Shown: positions 40,218 to 50,473, counted from the first letter of the stretch. The stretch is DNA of 64,000 nucleotides from Pythium myriotylum (GCA_023091665.1 JALJCQ010000031.1:372001-436000); one strand, 5' to 3'. The notes: generated by a model from the letters alone, not told the origin. Numbers and translations are program-made.

Positions 40218-40449
40218 CGCACATTATATTGCGGCCATCGGCAACCTCAACAGAGATTGGCACATCCAATGGTTCGACCACGATCGATCGGTCAATATCA
40301 CGAAGACACTCGACCACACCAACAGGGATAATTGTTCTGTCGGCACCCGAGTCCACCACATAATTGGCCTCCAGCACACCACCCAATTGAACCATTCCTT
40401 CAACGAGACCGTGTTCGCCGACACCCGAGCGCATGACGCGCTGGTTACG
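40218..40449 (-). pseudogene. pol: Gypsy pol: protease start, in frame with gag after a stop codon
   Basis: An aspartic protease motif, YVVDSGADRTIIP (DSG), lies about 30 codons after the gag stop TAA (40450-40452) and is in the same frame as gag. Stop-codon readthrough could therefore make the gag-pol protein (inference). The frame is lost near 40,220. Confidence 0.75.
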
Positions 40450-41385
40450 TTAATCGCGTGCCGACTTGAGCTTCGCACGCGCTTCCGCCTTCTTCTCGTC
40501 CGGCAGGGGACACTCACGAAGCCAGTGCGCCCCGCCACACGCGAGACAGCCATCTTGGGGCGGTGGTTTCGTGGCCGGAGCCTTTGCAGCGCCAGGTGGA
40601 AACGCCGCCTTTGACTTTGCGTCCTTGACTTGCGGCTTGCGTTCCTTCGCGTCCACCTGACGCCCACCACCAATCACCGAGTGAACAACTGCTGCACCTC
40701 GAGCGGGACGGGGGTTACGTAACTCCATCATCTGCATATGAAACTGGTGTTGGAGCTTTGCATGCTCGATAATCAGCCCAAAGAGTTTGATGTCGTCAAC
40801 TCGACACTCACGTTGCTCGAATGACACGAGTCGCTCAATTTTTGCCTTGAGTATCGGTGGCTGTAGGTTCTCCACCAAGATGGCACACCGAGTCTTCATG
40901 CGCGCCTTATCGTGTATGGATCGACCCACCATGCCTTGCAAACCATGCTCGTTCACAATGCGGTTGAAGTCTTGAAAGTATTTGAAGACACGGGCTTCCA
41001 CATCATCGATTGACATGTCCATGCGGAGGAGCTCAGCAAAAAGCACCTTCAAATCGGGGACATAGTCATTCTTCAACGAGCGGCATCGAGTGTCAATAAG
41101 TGCGATAAGGTCTTCTTCCGTCACTTCTTCCACGTCGATACACAGCACGCAGCAGCACAGGTTGTCCAATACCGATGGAACAATGGAGTGTTTCACCGTC
41201 GTTGCGACCTTGGAGTACTGCTCACCCGTCACGGCACAGCGTTGACGGATTTTGTTCTCGTAGCGGACGCGGTCACGTCGCCATGTGACCAGCGCCGCAT
41301 GCTCCCACGACGTGAGAATTGGCGCCGCGATAACCTCGTACACTGGCTGCGCGGCCGCCATCTCAACATCAACGTCGTGGTCCAT
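40450..41385 (-). CDS. gag: Gypsy gag protein
   Basis: About 311 residues from the ATG at 41385 (MDHDVDVEMAAAQPVYEVIA); the frame is open further 5' without ATG. It is a helical gag-like core ending in a zinc knuckle CLACGGAHWLREC, spaced CX2CX3HX4C, one residue shorter than the usual CX2CX4HX4C. A Lys-rich tail ends at TAA 40450-40452. It packages element RNA in the cytoplasm by analogy with other Gypsy gags. Confidence 0.85.
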   Translation of the reverse strand: MDHDVDVEMAAAQPVYEVIAAPILTSWEHAALVTWRRDRVRYENKIRQRCAVTGEQYSKVATTVKHSIVPSVLDNLCCCVLCIDVEEVTEEDLIALIDTRCRSLKNDYVPDLKVLFAELLRMDMSIDDVEARVFKYFQDFNRIVNEHGLQGMVGRSIHDKARMKTRCAILVENLQPPILKAKIERLVSFEQRECRVDDIKLFGLIIEHAKLQHQFHMQMMELRNPRPARGAAVVHSVIGGGRQVDAKERKPQVKDAKSKAAFPPGAAKAPATKPPPQDGCLACGGAHWLRECPLPDEKKAEARAKLKSARD

Positions 41386-41511
41386 CGTCGCACCCACTGC
41401 CGAGTGCGCCGCTGCGGGTCTCACTACCGAAACCCGACTTCGCCTTTGATCAACAAACCCGCAGTCACTTGCAGTACGACCACCACAAGCGCCCACGCGC
41501 AAAGTCGACTT

Positions 41512-41979
41512 TGTCGCTTCTATCCGGAGTTGCTTGCTTGAGAGCAGATTTATTAATGAGAGAATATAGCGACGACAAACCTATGAGCTCCTACTCCACT
41601 GGCTTGTGCTCCTAGTCCTCTTGGTCCATCCATATAAATGAGTGCCCCCCTGGGCCACCTCGACAAAGACTTATCCCGCACAACCGAGCTTACGCGACCA
41701 CGTGGACTGGCCCAATCAAACCCGTAGCAGCGTGGCCGTTCAGGCGTCCACATCGCGGACACGCGCCCCACAGCTGAGTGCCCGGCGGCTCACAACACAC
41801 TGAACTCGCAATCCCACGACCTCGGATCCCCTCTGCACACACTGGCACGCGCCCCATATGCCTCGGGCCTTCTGATTGGCCCACCAGACCGCACGTCACC
41901 CACTTGACCATGTTGCAGGCGAGACTCAGATCAGATATAAAGAGTCAGACCACGAGACATGTCAGGGCGACAGACGACA
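41512..41979 (-). repeat. Gypsy 5' LTR (coding orientation)
   Basis: 468 bp from TGTCGCTTC to GACGACA on the plus strand. It is uninterrupted and followed by the GGCTG target duplication (41980-41984). TATA-like 'atataaa' blocks lie near 41633 and 41935. Confidence 0.93.
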
Positions 41980-43126
41980 GGCTGAAAGCATTTCGCATCC
42001 CGGTGACCGTGATACCAACAGCGACCTCGGATCCGCTGGAGATTATTCGTGAGATCCCGCAGTCCGTTTATGGCCCGATTCAAGTCCACCCGGACAGCGT
42101 GGAGCAAATCATTTTCACTTCCGAAAGCGAGCATGTAGACCCAGTCACTCATATTCGACAGTTGCTCGCTGTCGGTGTGCAAGTTCCAGAGCTCGATACG
42201 CGCACAACATCGAAGTTCACTAACCGTATGCTAGTTGAACTGATCAAGCTCGTTCACACGGCGGCCGCTGGTTCTATGGTCGAAGTCGGCATGCGCATCG
42301 AGCGTATCGATGACGTTTTTCACTTGTACTCAGCGCTGTGGTTTGGGCGATTCATCCAGAAGCTTTTACTGAAACTCCACGACATCGAAAACCTCTCCAT
42401 GCTTGTGGAAGTGGCACTCCTTAACGGCGATCGGCTGTCGCAACTCAAGGTCGTGGAGTTGGTGGCCGATACAACTCAAACCGATTGGATTGAGGAGGCC
42501 ACGGAAGCACTCGAACTCAAGCGCCCGGTTCTTGCGCGTCTTCGAAAAGAGCGTCAAGTAGATGGCGAGCTGCTGCCTCCAGATGCCGTTTTCCCCGTGC
42601 TGAAGGGCCAGTCACTTGGCAAAGATTTCTTCTGCATCGCATTGCCAAGCGGTGGAACCTTGCCTGTTGAAGAGACCGAGCTTGAGTTCATTGATGACCC
42701 AGAGGCACCGAGTCTTATACAAGGAAGAATACCGCCACCGAAGCTGGAGGTCATGCGACTGCGTGTGTTGGCCAACGAAGATCGAGCAGCTGAGCTGATT
42801 TTGCAGAGCTTGTTCTTGTTGCCACGCAAGTTAAAGGAACTGACATTTGGACTGAAGAAAACTAACGGTACTGGCCTCTATAGATTCAAGTCATATGTTT
42901 CCCTCGAGGCCGCTCAGCTTGACAGAGTGCTACGGGCATTCCCAAGTTTGTTGAAACTGCGACTCGGAGCCACCACTTTGGACTCACTGTCACATCTTCT
43001 CGCTGCATACGCAAGTGGCAGCTGTTGCGCGCGGATCCTCGATCTTGGGGTTGTGAGAGACTTTCCTTTCGCTCTACTCGCCGATCTAGCGGACCCGACG
43101 ACCAAGCTCGCGCAGACCTTGAAAGA
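41980..43126 (+). pseudogene. Gene B, left copy, middle part (between Gypsy and LINE)
   Basis: Continues the B frame from LKAFRIPVTVIPTATSDPLE to ...DPTTKLAQTLK, where the LINE is inserted. It matches residues about 160-540 of the right copy. The frame itself is intact here, but the gene lacks its start region because of the Gypsy and carries a nonsense codon upstream. Confidence 0.9.
43112..43126. repeat. LINE target-site duplication, 3' side (left arm)
   Basis: GCAGACCTTGAAAGA, repeated exactly at 45109-45123. It codes the '(A/R)QTLK' of gene B on both sides. Confidence 0.92.
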
Positions 43127-45108
43127 TCATCATCATCAATGTGAGGTCTATTGGTTTACTCGTCTAGAAACCTATAGCCGGCGTGAAGCGCCTGGTTAGG
43201 ATTGAAGTCCTATTCTGTAATACGCAATGTCGCTGCTAAGTAGCGCAGCAATTTGCTTGTGCTCTGGTCGGTGAGTTGGGTGAAGAACTTGACTGCTACG
43301 TTCCTCGTCCATGGCGAGGTTGGCCGCTGCGTCTGCCATTCGGTTGGCTGCTCGCGGATGATGCTTCCAAGTGCGGACGCCGAGGATGTCCGCTAAGCGT
43401 CGAGCGACTGCATACGAGCGCTGAAGTCTCCGGTTCTGAGGTGCCGTGTACCTCTTCATTTGCTGGATAATGAGCATACTATCGCCGACCACCTCTAGTG
43501 GCGTCCATTGAAACTGGGTGGCTGCGGTCAAGCCGGTGACGAGGCCCCTGTACTCTGCTTGGTTATTTGTGGTCGTCCGCGCGGCGTGGGACATTGCTGC
43601 TGTGTACACAACCGTTGCGTGGGTAGCTTCATCGGTAACGCGTGCAATTACTGCTCCTGAGCCCCCAGGCCCAGGGTTTCCGCGTGAGCCGCCGTCGAAG
43701 GAAAGAAGGTAGCGCGTGTCTCCTGGTACCAATGCAAGGTCAGGTAAAGACTCGTCTTGTCTCCACTGCGGATGTCTGAGGATGTCGAGAGCTGCTGCTG
43801 TGTGCGGCGTGGCTGCGCTGTGTGCGGTTCGACGCCATCGTAAGTCACCGAGCGACGCCATTAAACGCGTGTGTAGAAGCCCCCGTATATGCTCCGTATT
43901 CCAGATCTGGTCAGGATGATCGCCTGAGGTCCGCCAGTTCCAAATTATCTGGAGGCTGACGAGGACATGTTGTCTCCAAGCTGCGCACACCGCTGCGTGC
44001 GTGGCGATGACTGCATCCGGTGACGGCAAAGGCAATCGCTGCATCTCGGGGTGAGTCCAGAGGAGGTCCGGGATAGCTGTTAATCGAAGAGAAAAAATGT
44101 CAACTTTGCTTGCGTCGAGCGTTGGCTAGGCGTCGTGCGACCAGAGGTGTGTCCAGTGTGTCAGAAGATTATTCCATACCAGCTGTGCCTTCGGGCACTC
44201 CCAAAAGACGTGGGCGGTGTTCTTTGTGTCTGTGCCGTGGTTGATGCAGTGTGGGCATCCGACCCTTTGTTGAGTCCGGTCCCACAAGCTGAGCCGGTTC
44301 CCTTTGAGGCGTGCCAGTAGGGTTCGTTGCGAATCGATCGCACCTGGTATGGTCGCTATTTCTTTCCAGGTGAGATGGTCCAGCGCATCCGCGATCACTG
44401 GGTCCTGCTCCTGCCAGCAGTTGCGTCGCCCTTTGTGTTCCTTGTCTGATTTGGCCTTGGCGGGGGCGAGCAATAAGGTCTTGGCAGATTGTGAGGTGAG
44501 GGCTTGTGCCTCGCTCCAAATACCTCGAGGCTCGTCCAGCCACGGGTGCCTGTCGAATCGAACGGTTGGATCGCGTAGGTGGCGCCGAGCTATTGCTGAT
44601 GCTTCACTGGTCGGCGTTACTCTGCCAATCGGGATGCGGAGATCATCTACAGGGTTCCATTCGAGCTCGAAGGCATCGCCATCCTGTTTTAAGCGCCATA
44701 TATCCAGGCTCGCGGGCCGGAGGACCATGTCGTCTGGTTGAGCCGGAGCTTCTAAGATGCCAGGATAGTTGAAGACAAGTGCATCACATAGTTTGCGGAA
44801 CCCACGAGCAGCTTTGTCTGGCAAGGGGAAGTGGTCGCGCAATGGTGGAAAACGGACTTGCGTCGTCCCGATCCATTCAAGTTCGAGAACGTCTTTGAAG
44901 CGGTCCGAGAGGGTGCAGAAGTTATTGAAATCATCTTTGCCGGCTGGGCGGCCATTTTCATCAAGCAGGATATCATCAGAACATGGGGTGCTGCCAAGAA
45001 GTGCGTGTGGATCCAGCCTACCCAATCTGGACGCCTGCAGCCGTCTCAGTGGGGCTAAACAGGCGGCGACTGAGTTGTAATCGGCGTATAGCCAACCTTC
45101 CCGCCAGG
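43127..45108 (-). mobile_element. 5'-truncated LINE with RNase H, left copy
   Basis: A 1,982-bp insertion is bounded by a 15-bp direct repeat GCAGACCTTGAAAGA (43112-43126 and 45109-45123). The 3' end (left, minus strand) has a (TGA)n tail, 'ttgatgatgatgatc'. The minus strand codes a C-terminal zinc-finger region (CPHCINHGTDTKNTAHVFWE, about 44,270-44,200). After one in-frame TAG (44126-44128) comes an RNase HI domain (SFDGGSRGNPGPGGSGAVIA, TNNQAEYRGL, VVGDSMLIIQQ) ending at 43196. The endonuclease and RT are missing, as usual for 5' truncation. It is present in both arms, so insertion predates the inverted duplication. Confidence 0.92.
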
Positions 45109-45453
45109 CAGACCTTGAAAGAAATCTCGTTTGAATTTCATCCACCGATTTTACTTCCAAAAGCGCACATCGGTGCGCTGGAAGAAATTGTTAAAGCGAA
45201 TCGAACGTTGGCGTTTTTACGTATAGCAGGCGTCGAGGACTCCATTTTTTGCGGCCCTCTTGCGAGCCGCTTGCAGCAGTCTGGGATACGAGTTGACGAC
45301 CAGCGAAAACGAGCCGCTTTGGGCTCGATACCAGGCATGTCGCCCGAGGTTGTCGCCCAAGTGTTTGGATTTGTCGGAGTATGCAAGCGAGTTGTGGTTT
45401 TTGAGAGTTTTAAGTGCGACAGGCGCGACTGGAACCAGGTGCTATACACGTGA
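45109..45453 (+). pseudogene. Gene B, left copy, severed C-terminal part
   Basis: After the LINE target duplication the B frame continues (QTLKEISFEFHPPILLPKAH) to VLYT and a stop at 45451-45453. It aligns with the C-terminus of paralogue D: 'MSPEVVAQVFGFVGVCKRVVVF' here against 'RELDGLVVGRIFGFAESPRC' there. This shows that the ancestral B protein was about 110 residues longer. Confidence 0.85.
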
Positions 45454-45489
45454 ACGCGATCGCCGAACCATAAAAGTCAATGTCATAGT

Positions 45490-45814
45490 CATCTTTCGAA
45501 ACCAACTCCAGCTCAAGTCCGCGTTTACCCTCGTGCTGGTGCTCGCAGCGCGTCGACGACGCGTGTGGCGTAGTTCTGCATGGCCTGGAGGTCGCGGCTC
45601 GTGCCGAAGTAGGCCGAGTTCTGCGTGAACGCGTTCCACTGCCGTCGGCGATAAAGGAAGAGTAGTCTCTCGCCTCGCCTCTGGGTTGCTGAGGTAGAGC
45701 GAACATGGTGGACGGATCCGATCCATCCCAGCCCACAAAGACCTGCAGGCGGTGGCTCGGGCTGCGCGAAGCCGAGCTCGCCGTCAGTCTTCGATGGGTG
45801 TGATTAGTGCACAC
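45490..45814 (-). pseudogene. Remnant of an unrecognised gene (left arm)
   Basis: On the minus strand, protein-like text appears in two frames: SHRLQVFVGWDGSDPSTMFA first, then after a frame change QWNAFTQNSAYFGTSRDLQA ending in a stop near 45,528. It is duplicated identically in the right arm (53496-53820). No family recognised; it is likely the 3' end of a lost gene. Confidence 0.4.
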
Positions 45815-46132
45815 ACAGCACTGGACATTCTACATGTATTTATACGGTATGCGTCGATCTCCTGGCCAAATGGGCTGACGTAACTCGTAACAAATCGATC
45901 GCCAGATACGCAACAAGCACATGGAGAGCGTTGGCCTTAACCGTTGTGCCTCGACCAAGCGAGCAGCAACTTGATCTCAACACTCGATATCATATCAAGT
46001 CTCGCCTCGGATCTGTCCAAAACGCGCCTTTCTCGACGATCTCGACCGACCAAACCGTCGAGATCTCCTCGTCCTCCTCCTCTGCCCCGTCTCACCAGAT
46101 CTCATCTCCTCGCCGACCACCACGGCCTCACC

Positions 46133-47848
46133 ATGGAGACGACGACGCTCGCGCCGTGGCTCCGCGTGCTCGCGCCCGTGACGCATCCGTGGCTCGTCGC
46201 TGACGCCTCGTCGCTCGCGCGCCGCGTGCGAGGGCTGCGCGTGTCGCCCTACTCGCGGCTCGCCACAGGTCTCCACGTGCACGGCCAGCTCCAGCAGATC
46301 CGCTGCGCGCTCGAGCTCGTCGCGCTCGCGCTGCGCGTGGATCCGCGCGTGTGGGGGCTGCTCCACGACGAGGCCGGCGCTGCGTGGCTGGATCTCAGCG
46401 AGTGGGACGCCGACACGCTCGGCTGCGAGGTGGAGATCGAGTGTCCGGCGGCCCAGGCCGGCAGCGCCATGTGCTTCGAGCTGGGCGCGCCCCAGGTCGA
46501 GGACTACCCGCCGACGGCGCTCAACGAGCAGTACGCGGCCTCGCTGCGCCGCCTCCGAGCGCTCGACACGTCGCGGAGGCTCGATGGCTACCGCATCCCG
46601 CTGACTTTCAACGTGGTCGACGCGCCAAGCCAGCCGCCCGTGCTGCTGATGCTGTACGAGCATGCCTACGGACGCAGTCTGGATGCGAACGGTGGTGTCG
46701 TGACCGAAGCGACGCCGTTCCAACCGCCTGCAGAAGGCGTCTCTGTCCGCGTCGGCCTCGACCAGATCGCCACGGTCGCCGCGATGGGGCTGCGGGTTGG
46801 AAACGTTCAGACAGTGGCGTCAGCGGCGACCAACAGCGAGCTGAGAACGACCGTGGAGCTGCTCGACGGCACGACGCAGCCTCCATTCGCAGTCTCGGTC
46901 CATGTCAAAAGCGATTCGGATGCTTCAAGTCTGTTCGACTCTCTGTCTGGCGGAGATCGAGTCGAGACGCTGTCGATCGATATTGACGATGGAGCAGACG
47001 TGGCACTCGTGGCTCGCGTATTGTCAGCATCGTACCCACAATACAAATCTCTTGAGAGAGTCGACGTACATTGCTCCAAGACACTCAACGCCGGTGATCT
47101 TGGCGCTCTGGAGATGGAACTTGAGCAGGCCATGAGCTCGTGGTCACGAGAGGCGACGACTCCAACGAGGCCGATCCGATCCTGTAGCGTGTCCGTCGTG
47201 GTCGAGACCGCAGATTGCGCGCGGCGTCTCCTGTGGCTCGTCATCAAGGATCTTCCACGTGGCATGAGCAGTCTGTCGCTCCAGATCGCGGTCGCTGGAG
47301 ATCAAGTGGCTCGGTACAGCGAAGTTCTCACGACAGTGCTTCGAGCGTTTCCTCAACTCGCCGTGCTTCGACTGCGTATGCCGTTCCAACTCTCTGTCAC
47401 GGATCTGGTAGAGAGCTATGCGTCTGGTCGCTGCAGCATTCGCTCGGTGTCTTTCCACAACTCAGACTCGGATATGCTACCGCTTGTTCGAGCACTAGCA
47501 GACCCGACTGCTCGAGTTGCGCATGTTCTTGACGAACTTTCGATCTCTGTTCCTCATGGGAACGATGTGCTTGTCGAAGCGGTCATCACGATGCTTCGAT
47601 CAAATCGGAAGCTGCAGTATCTGGAGTTGGTGTCGGCGGAGCCGAGCTCGCTTCGGAGGCGACTGCGCAAGATCGACCGGGCAACGCTTCTGAGTCGGCG
47701 GAAAGTAGCGTTTCTGAGCGTCGTGGTCTCGCGTGGAGATGTTATAAGTCCCACGCTGCTCCGAGAACTCGACGGGCTCGTCGTGGGGCGCATCTTTGGC
47801 TTTGCTGAGTCGCCTCGGTGCTGTCGAGTGGTCGTGCGAGATCCCTAA
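46133..47848 (+). CDS. Gene D, left copy: paralogue of gene B, LRR-like, function unknown
   Basis: 571 residues from the ATG at 46133 (METTTLAPWLRVLAPVTHPW); the frame is open upstream without ATG. The N-terminal third shares with B the block LELVALALRVDPRVWGLL (B has MEISLFALRVEPSLWKLL). The C-terminal half is leucine-rich with irregular LRR-like repeats (FPQLAVLRLRMPF, NRKLQYLELVS) and the shared DLVESYASGRC...RALADPTARVAHVL block. No signal peptide or transmembrane segment is seen. It differs from the right copy at two residues in the body (D/Y and E/K) and at the last residues, because the inverted repeat ends at 47840. It is probably an oomycete-specific multigene family; the role is unknown. 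Confidence 0.75.
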   Translation: METTTLAPWLRVLAPVTHPWLVADASSLARRVRGLRVSPYSRLATGLHVHGQLQQIRCALELVALALRVDPRVWGLLHDEAGAAWLDLSEWDADTLGCEVEIECPAAQAGSAMCFELGAPQVEDYPPTALNEQYAASLRRLRALDTSRRLDGYRIPLTFNVVDAPSQPPVLLMLYEHAYGRSLDANGGVVTEATPFQPPAEGVSVRVGLDQIATVAAMGLRVGNVQTVASAATNSELRTTVELLDGTTQPPFAVSVHVKSDSDASSLFDSLSGGDRVETLSIDIDDGADVALVARVLSASYPQYKSLERVDVHCSKTLNAGDLGALEMELEQAMSSWSREATTPTRPIRSCSVSVVVETADCARRLLWLVIKDLPRGMSSLSLQIAVAGDQVARYSEVLTTVLRAFPQLAVLRLRMPFQLSVTDLVESYASGRCSIRSVSFHNSDSDMLPLVRALADPTARVAHVLDELSISVPHGNDVLVEAVITMLRSNRKLQYLELVSAEPSSLRRRLRKIDRATLLSRRKVAFLSVVVSRGDVISPTLLRELDGLVVGRIFGFAESPRCCRVVVRDP

Positions 47849-49027
47849 TAATCGAGTCTTCTGTCGCTGACCCAAGCATGGATCATTCAGCCCCGGTGAG
47901 CATCAGTTCCTCCGTTGAAGCCTGGCCCTCCAACATTTAAAAGACCTGGCTTCAATGGAATTGCAAGACCCCTTGTGACCAACTCCAAACTGTAGGTATG
48001 GAGTTCAATCAGTACAGTATTACTGTACTAATCTTCATGAATACACGACTCCCGCTGCTCTCATGAAGAGGAGCAACGGGCTGTCTCATCATCACACGAG
48101 CGCCATCTCTACAATTGTTTGTGTTTGCTTGATCCACCACCACGCGATTCTCTCCAGCCAGCGCATCGACCGTGCATCATGAATGGCATAGAGAGACAAT
48201 TCCACGAGGATAGGCCATGCATGGCGACCAATTGGACTGAGACAGCGAATAGTCCTCGTTTTAACACTCTCCGTCGCGTAGCGAGGTGGGGCCCCCGAGC
48301 GTCCAATCGCGTCAGTCACCGAGCTGGAATCAGGATGACAGTCACGCGATCCATTGACAAGAGCCTTTGACACGGACTCGAGCGAGACTAATCCTATCCC
48401 GGCGGCGTTGCCTTCTGGCGTGCTGACAGCTCCGTGTGCCTTGCTCTGTACCGGGCGGCAGCCGACAGTACTCAGGTCTCGATAGGCTAAGACCCGTTTA
48501 TTTACATCCACTGAGACCTTCAGCTGAAGAATGCGGAAGACCGCCAGTTCGCGCGACCGAAGAAAAGCGCTTTCTCGCCGTTCGCCAGACCCGTCGTTGT
48601 GAGCTTCGCGACGCTCTGGCGTGCGGAACCAGACTGCGCTCAACACGGTGAGTTGGGCAACGGTTTACCCGGCTGACCATTTCATTGCTTTTAAATCAGT
48701 ACTCAACGCTCCCATTGTCTGCTATCGGCGACGCTGAGGTACTGACATACGATGTCATCTACACCATTTGCTGACCCCACTCTTCCCCCAACTCTCTCTT
48801 CTTCGTCGCCTTGCGCGAAGCATCTCCGCCCAGATGGAGAAGCCAGACGACCGTAAACCGCCCTGTCGCCCTGTCCACAGGCTCGCAGTGTTAGAGCAGA
48901 CCCATCCGCGCAGCCTCTCGGACGGAGGACGCCCTCAAAGCCCAACGCGACACCACTAAGTGAGACCGTCGTCAAGTGAGACCGTCGACACGCGAAACCG
49001 CCACCGAGCGCTACGTGAGACTCGCCC
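47849..49027. other. Spacer sequence between gene D and the FYVE gene
   Basis: About 1.2 kb of unique sequence inside the inverted repeat. It holds a small perfect hairpin agtacagta-t-tactgtact (48011-48029). The longest minus-strand frame (48646-48092, 184 codons) shows no family resemblance and is probably non-coding. The FYVE gene promoter must lie near 48,700-49,027. Confidence 0.45.
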
Positions 49028-50473
49028 ATGGGCCCGCGCGACGCCTTTTTCCCCGTGCGAGACGACTTCTTCGCGCCGCTTTCGCTGCCCGACGCGAGGC
49101 TCGCGCAGCTGCGCGTCGACGCCAAGCAGGCGCTCGCCAAGGCGAGTCCGGGCTGCCGCGCCTTCCGCCACGCAGCCAAGGACGCGTACCTGGCCGACGC
49201 TCCGCCCTGGAAGCTGCTCGCGAGCCACGAGCAGCTGAGTGCCATGCGTCGCGGCCACGACGTGCTGCCGTCGACCGAGCTGCTCCACGTGACCGGCAGC
49301 GTCGACGCGCACTACCAGGCCGTCGCGCGGTTCTTCCAGACGTCCTCGCGCTTCGACGAGGTCGCTGCCCAGCGCCAGCTACTCGACTGCGTGGTCGACG
49401 CCGCCGTGCTCTACGTCGTGCCGCCGCGACCGGGGGCTTCGTTCGCGTACGAGGCCATCAAGTGGGTCGCCTGCAAGCCGCCGAGCGCGCAGTTTCGCAT
49501 GGATCTGTGCTACTACGAGGCCGTCGGCGTCGCGCGATTCTCCAGCGGCCACCCGTACGCGTTCCGCGTAGTCGTCCCGGCGATCTTCCCCGAAGTGCCC
49601 GACCTCTTCGACGCCGCCAAGGCGCTGCGCGTGCTCCACAAGAGCGTCATGTTCGTCTTCCCGTCCGAGCGCAACGCCCGCGGCTCGGATCTCTTCGTGA
49701 CCATCCAGAACGACTTCAAGGGCAACCGCGTGCCCAAGGCCGCGTACCGCGAGTACCTCGTCAACCTCGACCGCCTGGACTTCTTCATCAACTGCAAGCG
49801 CTTACTCGCGAACCGGCCGACAAGATCAAAGTCGCAAGTCGCGTGCGGCGTGTGTTCCAAGTCCTTCTCGCTGATTCGCTCCAAGCACCAGTGCGAAGCA
49901 TGCAGCACCGCGGTGTGCAGGAAGTGTCTACGCGACTACAAATCGTCCAAGGCCTGCGAAGTCTGTGTTGCTTTGTTCCAGCAGGAAGCCGACAACGAGC
50001 AAATGATCCCCGTTCTTGGCGGGAGCGAGCATTCCTCGTCGCGTACGCGAAGCGACCGATCGGGAAGCGATTGGTGGCAGCGGCCGTCAAACGATGAGAA
50101 GGATCAACCTGGCAGCAGCAGTATTGACACGAGCGCCGTCACCGAGGTTTCCAGCTCGTCGCTGTACGAGCTCGGCAGTCTGCCTAGCAGCTTCGATATC
50201 AGTAGAAAAGGGTCGACGTACAGCTTCCGATCGTCATACGCGAGCGAATCTGCTTCGTTTGCGGAGAACGATGCGTTGGACTCAGGTCGAGGTTTCCATG
50301 CCGAATTGGACACGAGCCAGATGTCTCGAGTGTCTCGAGCTTCCGATCGGCAGTATAGCCGGTCTCAGTACGCCAACCCGGCGAGTACGTCGCAAGCGAT
50401 TGCCTCTTCAATTCAGGAGCAAGAGGAGCTGCTGCAGCAACTGACGTTGGCGGTAAAATCGTCTCGGTCCTAG
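49028..50473 (+). CDS. START-like/FYVE-type zinc finger protein
   Basis: 481 residues from ATG 49028 (MGPRDAFFPVRDDFFAPLSL). Residues about 70-255 resemble the START-like lipid-binding region that precedes FYVE fingers in many oomycete proteins (LLHVTGSVDAHYQAVARFF, RMDLCYYEAVGVARFSSG). Residues about 272-318 contain eight zinc-ligand cysteines in FYVE order: CGVC, HQCEAC, AVCRKC, ACEVC. The basic RRHHCR signature is reduced to RSKHQCEAC and the WxxD motif is absent, so PI3P binding is doubtful. A Ser-rich tail ends with a Gln/Glu-rich helix. It is the only intact gene in the spacer of the inverted repeat and is single copy here. Confidence 0.85.
   Translation: MGPRDAFFPVRDDFFAPLSLPDARLAQLRVDAKQALAKASPGCRAFRHAAKDAYLADAPPWKLLASHEQLSAMRRGHDVLPSTELLHVTGSVDAHYQAVARFFQTSSRFDEVAAQRQLLDCVVDAAVLYVVPPRPGASFAYEAIKWVACKPPSAQFRMDLCYYEAVGVARFSSGHPYAFRVVVPAIFPEVPDLFDAAKALRVLHKSVMFVFPSERNARGSDLFVTIQNDFKGNRVPKAAYREYLVNLDRLDFFINCKRLLANRPTRSKSQVACGVCSKSFSLIRSKHQCEACSTAVCRKCLRDYKSSKACEVCVALFQQEADNEQMIPVLGGSEHSSSRTRSDRSGSDWWQRPSNDEKDQPGSSSIDTSAVTEVSSSSLYELGSLPSSFDISRKGSTYSFRSSYASESASFAENDALDSGRGFHAELDTSQMSRVSRASDRQYSRSQYANPASTSQAIASSIQEQEELLQQLTLAVKSSRS

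Larger units (their letters stand above)
28809..41979 (-). mobile_element. Chromodomain Gypsy (Ty3-like) LTR retrotransposon, carrying a nested Copia
   Basis: Ends are TG...CA with a 5-bp target duplication GGCTG. The coding strand is minus, so the 5' LTR is at 41512-41979. The left LTR is split into 28809-29016 and 36522-36878 by the Copia. Internal genes in order on the minus strand are gag with a zinc knuckle, protease, reverse transcriptase, RNase H, integrase and a C-terminal chromodomain. Without the Copia and its about 94-bp flanking duplication the element is about 5.6 kb. Two frameshifts in pol make this copy apparently non-autonomous. It interrupts gene B of the left inverted-repeat arm only. 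Confidence 0.95.
41980..47840. repeat. Large inverted repeat, left arm, inner part
   Basis: Reverse complement of 51470-57330; coordinates sum to 99310-99311 throughout. It ends where 'gtcgtgcgag' (47831-47840) stops matching. It contains the 3' part of gene B, the LINE, B remnant, an unknown remnant and gene D. Together with 26957-28808 the arm is about 7.7 kb. Confidence 0.95.

Noticed and set aside
45995..46723. 242-codon frame antisense to gene D (also 52587-53315)
   Set aside because: Arg/Glu-rich shadow in the GC-rich 5' part of D; no start context or family.
48092..48646. 184-codon minus-strand frame in the spacer
   Set aside because: Long enough to notice, but no recognisable motif, no codon bias and no support from the duplicated arms.
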